37,029 nt of DNA, from positions 1 to 37,029 of the forward strand of contig CASCGD010000018.1 in NCBI GenBank assembly GCA_949132985.1, in the 5' to 3' direction. Source of the stretch: an uncultured Lachnospiraceae bacterium. GTDB lineage: Bacteria; Bacillota; Clostridia; Lachnospirales; Lachnospiraceae. Made by a program: the position numbers and the translations under genes. A model generated the notes under the pieces. The model was not told the origin of the DNA. It was given only the letters and a program-made list of their open reading frames with translations, and searched no databases. This document shows, in pieces, positions 32,895-37,029 of the stretch; positions within the stretch are counted from its first letter, which is position 1; the number at the start of each line of letters is the position of its first letter.

Positions 32895-35375
32895 CTACTT
32901 TTCCAGTCCATACCACTGCACCTTCCAGCCCTCCGCCTGCTTCACAAACCCGAGGGTCAGATAGGTATAGCTCTCCTCCGTGCTGTCCAGAAACTCAAGG
33001 GAAATTTCCTTTGTGCTTCCGGCAGGAAGGTTTTCCTCCGTGCCAAGCCCCCGCACTGCCAATACCTCTACGGTTCCCGTTCCCTCATAGGTTTCGGCTT
33101 TTCCCTCAAAGGTGTCGGCCAAATAAGCGCGCAGCGCATCCGCATCGCCGCCAAAGTACGCTTCCGCGAACGCCTCTGCCGTCTCGTGGATCGCTTCACC
33201 CTCCGCGCTTCCGGCCTTCGCATGGTCGGCATAACCAATTGTTGCCGCGCTTCCAAACGTGTCCGCAATAACGGATAGCTCCTGCCCCCAGCCTTCCTCC
33301 GCCTCAGCCGGATAGCGGTAGAACACGCCCCACACACTGCCGTCTCCCACGGTCTCAAACAGCTTGATTTTCAGCATCATGGTTCCGTTCTCCTGCAGCA
33401 GCTCGCCGTTTTCAAACGGGTAGCCATTCTTTTCCAATTCCTTCCACGCCCCGTCCGCGGACGACGCCTGAAACTGCGCCACCCAGAGTGAGACCTGCTC
33501 ATTCACCGTCGATGTCCACTGGTCAGGCGCACTCATCTGCCACTCATCCACCGGCAGATAAAGGCCAAAACCGGCACCGTATACAAGCTCGGCCTGCTTT
33601 TTCTCCTCCTTCCCTTCCTTCATAAAGGTAAGCGTCGTCTCCCTTTCCACCGTTTGGACCGCCCGCATCCAGTAAACCTCCTCGCCGTACCAGTCCATGA
33701 GAATCCACTCGTTGTCTTTCTCATGCACGTAGCGAAGCGTCAGTGCCTCGGTACCCTCCGTGTGATCCTCGTACGGCTCCACCTCGACCTTTAAAGCGTC
33801 GCCGTCGATTTCGCACTTTCCGGTTCCTCCGACTCCGATGCCGATGTAATAACTGAAAGAACCATATCCGTCGGCTGCAATCTTCATCTCGTTTCCGTAG
33901 GAAATACCGCTCCCCCACAAATTTTCCGTGCGCTCAAAATCAATGCTCCAGGTGCCGGCCATCTGCCCGTACAACACCTCTTCCTTTGTGTCTGCATCCG
34001 TCTGCGCAGCTGTCTCCAAAAGATTCACCGTTTCAAAATTGACGTCCTCCCCAATGCCTGTTTTGCGGTCAACCGTGTACCAGTCCATCGTCATGGCAAC
34101 GCTGTTATCCTCCGCGATATCATACAGATGAATCTTTACAAGCCCCTCGTCCGTCAGCCCGTCAATCTCCGCGAACTGCGGCACCTTTCCGGCATGACGG
34201 ACGGCAAAATACTGTTTCGCCAGCTCGCAGAGCTTTTCGTCGGACATGCCCTCGTCTTCTGTCCGCGCATCGCCGCCTCCTGTCCGCATCACAACGGGGT
34301 GAAAGCTCCCGTCAGCTCCTGCGTCACTCACCCCGCAGCTGATTAAAGCTCCGGCTGTCAGTGTCAGCGCCATGGAAAACACCAGCAGCGGCATACCGTT
34401 TTTCTTCCTCACCCTTGTAAATATATTCCGAAATCGTCTCTTCATAATTTCCTTCCCTCCGTAAAACTGTGTTGACAGATACGTCCGCTTTCCGTAAGCT
34501 GCCTGTATTGTTGAAAAAAGCGTCTCCGTATAGGCCTTCCGGTCGGCGTATGCAATTCCGCGGATCACCCGCTCGTCGCAGGATAACTCCATATCAACCA
34601 CAGCGCGGCGTTTCATCAGATGGATAAACGGGTTAAACCAGTGCAGAGCACCCGCCGCCACCAGCAGAAATTTCACCGCCACGTCATGCCGTTTCACATG
34701 TATCAGCTCGTGTTTCAATATAAAATATAACTCCTGCTCGCTGTAGCCGCCTTCCGGCAAAACGAGCACCGGGCGAAAAATACCCATAATCATCGGACTG
34801 ATGCTCCCGCCATACATCCGAACCGGCGGCAAACGTCTGATATGCAGCTCCTCCGAAAGCGCGTGCATCTGCGCCAAAATTTCCACTTCCCACCCGCGCT
34901 GCTCCTTCGAAGAAAGCACTGCTCCCAGCGCATATGTCTCCCGCAGCATCCGCCGCCGGTAGCACAGATAGCTGCCTGTCGGAAACAGCAGGCACACACC
35001 GCATCCAAACAGCCACACATACGCGGCGATATCCAGCGCCGTAACCACCGTATGTCTATTCTCAGGAGGGGCAATCGGCGCGGTCATCACGGGCGGCACC
35101 TCAATGACGATCCGCCGACGCGGCGCCTGCAGCGGCATTTCCCGGTGTACTTCAGTTTTTTCCTGAAACACCCCCGCCGCCTTCGAGGCCATCTCCCAGA
35201 CACTCTGCACGCTCATCGGTACAAGCAGACGCACCGCCAGAAAAATCCAGATATAATAGCTCCACTTTGCCGCGAAGCGCTTATTGAAAATCGGAAGCGC
35301 CACCATGCATACTGCTGCAATCCCTCCGACTGCAACTGATATCTCCAAAACAGCAAGAAATATATCCCTGATCAT
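32895..35375 (-). CDS. BlaR1-like M56 metallopeptidase with an atypical extracellular sensor
   Basis: This 826-residue membrane protein has transmembrane helices at about 5-28, 39-52 and 115-132. The cytoplasmic zinc peptidase motif is HELIHVKRH (His222, Glu223, His226) with SCDERV (265-270) as the third-ligand region. A basic stretch (about 308-326, RFRNIFTRVRKKNG) and another membrane helix (about 327-345) follow. Classical BlaR1/MecR1 ends in a penicillin-binding sensor with an SxxK serine. Here the roughly 480-residue outer part shows no such motif and instead has TWSIDFERTEN and MTMDWYTVDRKTG blocks of unknown ligand. It should cleave or inactivate the BlaI-like repressor on stimulation; blaI overlaps its start by four bases. 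Beta-lactam sensing should not be assumed. Confidence 0.85.
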   Translation of the reverse strand: MIRDIFLAVLEISVAVGGIAAVCMVALPIFNKRFAAKWSYYIWIFLAVRLLVPMSVQSVWEMASKAAGVFQEKTEVHREMPLQAPRRRIVIEVPPVMTAPIAPPENRHTVVTALDIAAYVWLFGCGVCLLFPTGSYLCYRRRMLRETYALGAVLSSKEQRGWEVEILAQMHALSEELHIRRLPPVRMYGGSISPMIMGIFRPVLVLPEGGYSEQELYFILKHELIHVKRHDVAVKFLLVAAGALHWFNPFIHLMKRRAVVDMELSCDERVIRGIAYADRKAYTETLFSTIQAAYGKRTYLSTQFYGGKEIMKRRFRNIFTRVRKKNGMPLLVFSMALTLTAGALISCGVSDAGADGSFHPVVMRTGGGDARTEDEGMSDEKLCELAKQYFAVRHAGKVPQFAEIDGLTDEGLVKIHLYDIAEDNSVAMTMDWYTVDRKTGIGEDVNFETVNLLETAAQTDADTKEEVLYGQMAGTWSIDFERTENLWGSGISYGNEMKIAADGYGSFSYYIGIGVGGTGKCEIDGDALKVEVEPYEDHTEGTEALTLRYVHEKDNEWILMDWYGEEVYWMRAVQTVERETTLTFMKEGKEEKKQAELVYGAGFGLYLPVDEWQMSAPDQWTSTVNEQVSLWVAQFQASSADGAWKELEKNGYPFENGELLQENGTMMLKIKLFETVGDGSVWGVFYRYPAEAEEGWGQELSVIADTFGSAATIGYADHAKAGSAEGEAIHETAEAFAEAYFGGDADALRAYLADTFEGKAETYEGTGTVEVLAVRGLGTEENLPAGSTKEISLEFLDSTEESYTYLTLGFVKQAEGWKVQWYGLEK

Positions 35376-35758
35376 ACCTCTTCCTCCAGCTCATCCAGAA
35401 ATTTCCGCAGCTCGGCCACATCGGAGCTTTTTAGAGCCCGGTTGCTATAGAGTGTCGCCACCATGTTCTGTATCGAATTGCCGTAGAGCCGCTCCAGAAA
35501 GCTTTTGCTCTCCGCCGTCTTGTACGCATCCTCCGGCACAAGCGGCGCATACAGATTACTTCCGCTTGTGCGGTCACAGCTCACAAAGCCCTTGTCCGCC
35601 AGCCTGGAGAGCGATGTCATAAGCGTCGAGAGCTGCCACTTTCTCCGCCCCTGCAGCTCCTTTAAAATGTAGTTTGAGGTGACCGGGGACTCACTGGCCC
35701 AGATGACCTGCATAATCTCAAGCTCCGCCTCGCCCAGCTTCTTTTTTATCACTGCCAT
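35372..35758 (-). CDS. blaI: BlaI/MecI-family transcriptional repressor
   Basis: This 128-residue winged-helix repressor begins KKKLGEAELEIMQVIWASESPV. The recognition area is around residues 27-60 (SNYILKELQGRRKWQLSTLMTSLSRLADKGFV), with RTSGSNLYAPLV and a helical dimerisation tail after it. The family dimerises on palindromic operators and is inactivated by proteolysis via BlaR-type partners. Start ATG 35758 has AGGAGG eight bases upstream, supplied by the adjacent 49-bp repeat. The frame runs open upstream through the repeats to 36007, but that part is repeat translation. The operators at 36862-36898 are its likely target, making the operon self-regulated. Confidence 0.93.
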   Translation of the reverse strand: MAVIKKKLGEAELEIMQVIWASESPVTSNYILKELQGRRKWQLSTLMTSLSRLADKGFVSCDRTSGSNLYAPLVPEDAYKTAESKSFLERLYGNSIQNMVATLYSNRALKSSDVAELRKFLDELEEEV

Positions 35759-35763
35759 AAAAA

Positions 35764-35979
35764 TTTCCTCCTTTTCGCCTGCTTTTTGGCCTACAGGTAT
35801 ACCCGCAGGGTATTTCCTCCTTTTTGCCTGCTTTCTGGCATGCAGGTATACCCGCAGGGTATTTCCTCCTTTTCGCCTGCTTTCTGGCATACAGGTATAC
35901 CCGCAGGGTATTTCCTCCTTTTTGCCTGCTTTCTGGCATGCAGGTATACCCGCAGGGTGTTTCCTCCTTTTTGCCTGCC
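35764..35979 (-). repeat. 49-bp tandem repeat, 4.4 copies, carrying the blaI RBS
   Basis: The block TTTCCTCC recurs at 35764, 35813, 35862, 35911 and 35960 (last copy with GTTTCCTCC), an exact 49-base period, with few differences between copies. On the minus strand each unit reads AAGGAGGAAA, then CCCTGCGGGTATACCTG, then GCCAGAAAGCAGG. The gene-proximal copy is the ribosome binding site of blaI. Since 49 is not a multiple of three, successive copies shift frame, yet all three frames stay open. Not a CRISPR: units abut with no spacers. Related to 1614-1720. Confidence 0.93.
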
Positions 35980-36009
35980 TCCACGCCTCCACTGAACTAC
36001 TGCACATAC

Positions 36010-36840
36010 TCAGCCTGCCGTCGGATGGTAAAACGTGATCGCCGCGATCATCCCGTCCTTTACCAAAAAACCTGCATACACAGGCGGCGCACCCTCTGTC
36101 TCCGTCTCAACATCTGCGATCATCACGCAGTCAAACTGGTCTGTCCACACATAATCCATCCCGCCGTAATCCCACGCTTCGTCCATGCCCTCGCTGCTTC
36201 GCGGGTAAGCCGTCCCGTTCCAGCCCTGATGCCCTCTAATCCCCGGATTCAGCTCATTTCCGTCAAAGTCCGCAACCGCCAGATTCGGATACATCTCCAG
36301 CGCCTCCGCCATCGCCATTCCGACCGAAATCCCGTTCTGCAAGGCGTATCGCCCGTCAAAAACCGCATATCCGAAAATTTCTGCTTCCCCGGAGTCATAC
36401 GCGCCGTAATAGTACTCCACGCCGTCAGTCAAAACCATGTACCAGACCCCTTCGGCTGCGCCCGGCAGCATTCCGCGAAGCTCACGCACGGTTCCAATCC
36501 TTCCCGCCTGTTCAAAATCATACTGCGGCACGGCGGGAACTACATTCACCGCTTCCGCTGTAAAGGTCTGAATACGTGCGGCTCCCGGCTTTGCGCGCTC
36601 CTTCGCTCCCGCCATGACAGCCGCATCTGCGCCGCTCACCCCAAAGCCTGAAACCATCCCCACCGCAAGCGTCAGCACCACGGCAGATAGCAGCACAGCC
36701 ATGCCGTTTTTCTTCCTCACCCGCGTAAAAATATTTTCAAACCGCTTCTTCATGACCTTCTCACCTCCGTAAAACTGTGTCGTGAAAGTACGTCTCCCGT
36801 ATTCGGCCAGAAATTCGGAACAAACGCCTTTTTGCTTCAT
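36010..36840 (-). CDS. M56-derived membrane protein lacking the peptidase domain, first gene of the BlaI operon
   Basis: The first 66 or so residues of this 276-residue protein align with residues about 292-345 of the BlaR-like protein: AYG(R/K)RT, TQFYGG, FxNIFTRVRKKNGM, then a membrane helix (about 47-66). The zinc-peptidase half that precedes this block in BlaR-like proteins is absent. The remaining outer domain (about 75-276, including GTVRELRGMLPG, DGVEYYYGAY and YVWTDQFDCVM) has no recognised fold name. It starts at ATG 36840 with AGAGGAAG upstream and lies directly behind a consensus promoter, so it is expressed despite looking like a truncated paralogue. A role as decoy or accessory sensor is speculation. 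Confidence 0.7.
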   Translation of the reverse strand: MKQKGVCSEFLAEYGRRTFTTQFYGGEKVMKKRFENIFTRVRKKNGMAVLLSAVVLTLAVGMVSGFGVSGADAAVMAGAKERAKPGAARIQTFTAEAVNVVPAVPQYDFEQAGRIGTVRELRGMLPGAAEGVWYMVLTDGVEYYYGAYDSGEAEIFGYAVFDGRYALQNGISVGMAMAEALEMYPNLAVADFDGNELNPGIRGHQGWNGTAYPRSSEGMDEAWDYGGMDYVWTDQFDCVMIADVETETEGAPPVYAGFLVKDGMIAAITFYHPTAG

Positions 36841-36861
36841 AAAAATCTTCCTCTCTTCTCA

Positions 36862-36910
36862 TTATACGATCGTATAATGTAATTATACAAACGTATAACG
36901 ACATTGTCAA
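36862..36910 (-). promoter_or_regulatory. Consensus promoter covered by two palindromic operators
   Basis: On the minus strand TTGACA (36905-36910), 17-base spacer and TATAAT (36882-36887): a perfect sigma-A promoter. Two palindromes share TTATAC-N4-GTATAA: 36883-36898 (over the spacer and -10) and 36862-36877 (around the transcription start), 21 bases centre to centre, two helical turns. The second is perfect over 18 bases. This is the layout expected for a BlaI-type dimeric repressor. Confidence 0.85.
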
Positions 36911-36926
36911 GACTTTTTTTGATAGG

Positions 36927-37029
36927 TCAATGACCGTCGGATTTTGTCGATAGGGTATGTGCTTCATGGCGGCTGCCTCCTTTAGCCGCCGCTTTTAACA
37001 GTGAAACCGCGTCATTCCTTGAGAAGATA
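36927..37029 (-). pseudogene. Possible 3' end of a mobile-element gene, cut by the window edge
   Basis: A frame open from the right edge ends at TGA 36927-36929; the visible part includes DAVSLLKAAAKGGSRHEAH. A second start with a good AAAGGAGG site (ATG 36967, MKHIPY) overlaps it, as in tandem recombinase-type genes of clostridial integrative elements that begin MKHIPYGY. After six codons the similarity ends (RQNPTVID), suggesting a truncation near 36950. Based on a very short match from memory; gene identity is not secure. Confidence 0.25.
36965..36990 (-). promoter_or_regulatory. Ribosome binding site held in a hairpin loop
   Basis: On the minus strand GGCGGCT and AGCCGCC (36984-36990 with 36968-36974) pair perfectly and leave AAAGGAGGC as the loop, directly ahead of ATG 36967. 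The site is therefore displayed, or possibly gated, by a 7-bp stem. The downstream frame appears truncated. Confidence 0.45.

Noticed and set aside
35764..35979. CRISPR array
   Set aside because: The 49-base units abut directly with no variable spacers and no cas genes are near.
35759..36007. N-terminal extension of the BlaI protein into the repeats
   Set aside because: The in-frame part merely translates the tandem repeat; ATG 35758 has an ideal ribosome binding site and gives the normal family length.
36841..36967. 68-codon protein starting at ATG 36967 and running over the BlaI operon promoter
   Set aside because: After the first six codons it translates promoter and operator sequence; better seen as a truncated start.
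1..37029. rRNA or tRNA genes
   Set aside because: No cloverleaf with a terminal CCA-proximal stem or rRNA-like block was recognised by eye; a covariance-model scan would be decisive.

Overview
The window looks like a stretch of chromosome from an anaerobic Gram-positive bacterium of the class Clostridia, most likely a gut Lachnospiraceae. The evidence is strong AGGAGG-type ribosome binding sites, a class 1B dihydroorotate dehydrogenase with its PyrK partner, a butyryl-CoA-dehydrogenase-type acyl-CoA dehydrogenase with EtfBA, LxGC lipoproteins and a BlaI/BlaR-type regulatory pair. No rRNA or tRNA gene was seen. The species cannot be fixed from the sequence alone.

Layout. (1) 1-205: tail of an unidentified gene and a 40-codon stump that matches the start of BrxL, probably the broken end of a BREX defence locus lying outside the window. 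(2) 367-6597, minus strand: a sugar operon read as ABC ATPase, permease, ChvE-like binding protein, HAD phosphatase, and a YihS-type sugar isomerase. (3) 6837-11078, minus strand: a four-gene sensing cassette (membrane-tethered RbsB-like protein, NarL-type histidine kinase, response regulator, second membrane-tethered solute-binding protein) that probably controls operon 2. Repeated TGACA-NN-TGTCA dyads lie between the two. (4) 11417-15477: pyrimidine genes pyrC-pyrF-pyrK-pyrD. (5) 15607-18069: hflX and a TPR lipoprotein. (6) 18285-19532, plus strand: ahcY. (7) 19647-26484: two CaiB/BaiF-family CoA enzymes and an acyl-CoA dehydrogenase, a LysR regulator, and divergent etfBA. This is a CoA-ester oxidation/reduction module with unknown substrate. 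(8) 26623-29928: a trigger-factor-like lipoprotein, asnS and a membrane protein. (9) 30161-32885: small conserved proteins (a one-helix membrane protein, DUF1848, YcxB-like), a 162-bp miniature inverted-repeat element that appears to supply outward promoters, and a decayed AAA-ATPase-like gene. (10) 32895-36910: a BlaI/BlaR-like regulatory operon with a consensus promoter covered by two palindromic operators, plus a 49-bp tandem repeat that supplies the blaI ribosome binding site. (11) 36927-37029: a fragment that may be the end of a mobile-element gene.

The most notable observations are the miniature element with half-promoters in both terminal repeats and a terminal-repeat-to-terminal-repeat small ORF; the related 47/49-bp tandem repeats placed at the ribosome binding sites of two unrelated genes about 34 kb apart; the putative two-component operators in front of the sugar operon; the M56-derived truncated paralogue that heads the BlaI operon; and the 27-30 residue insertion in PyrC. 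All functional statements are from reading sequence and family knowledge; no database search was run.
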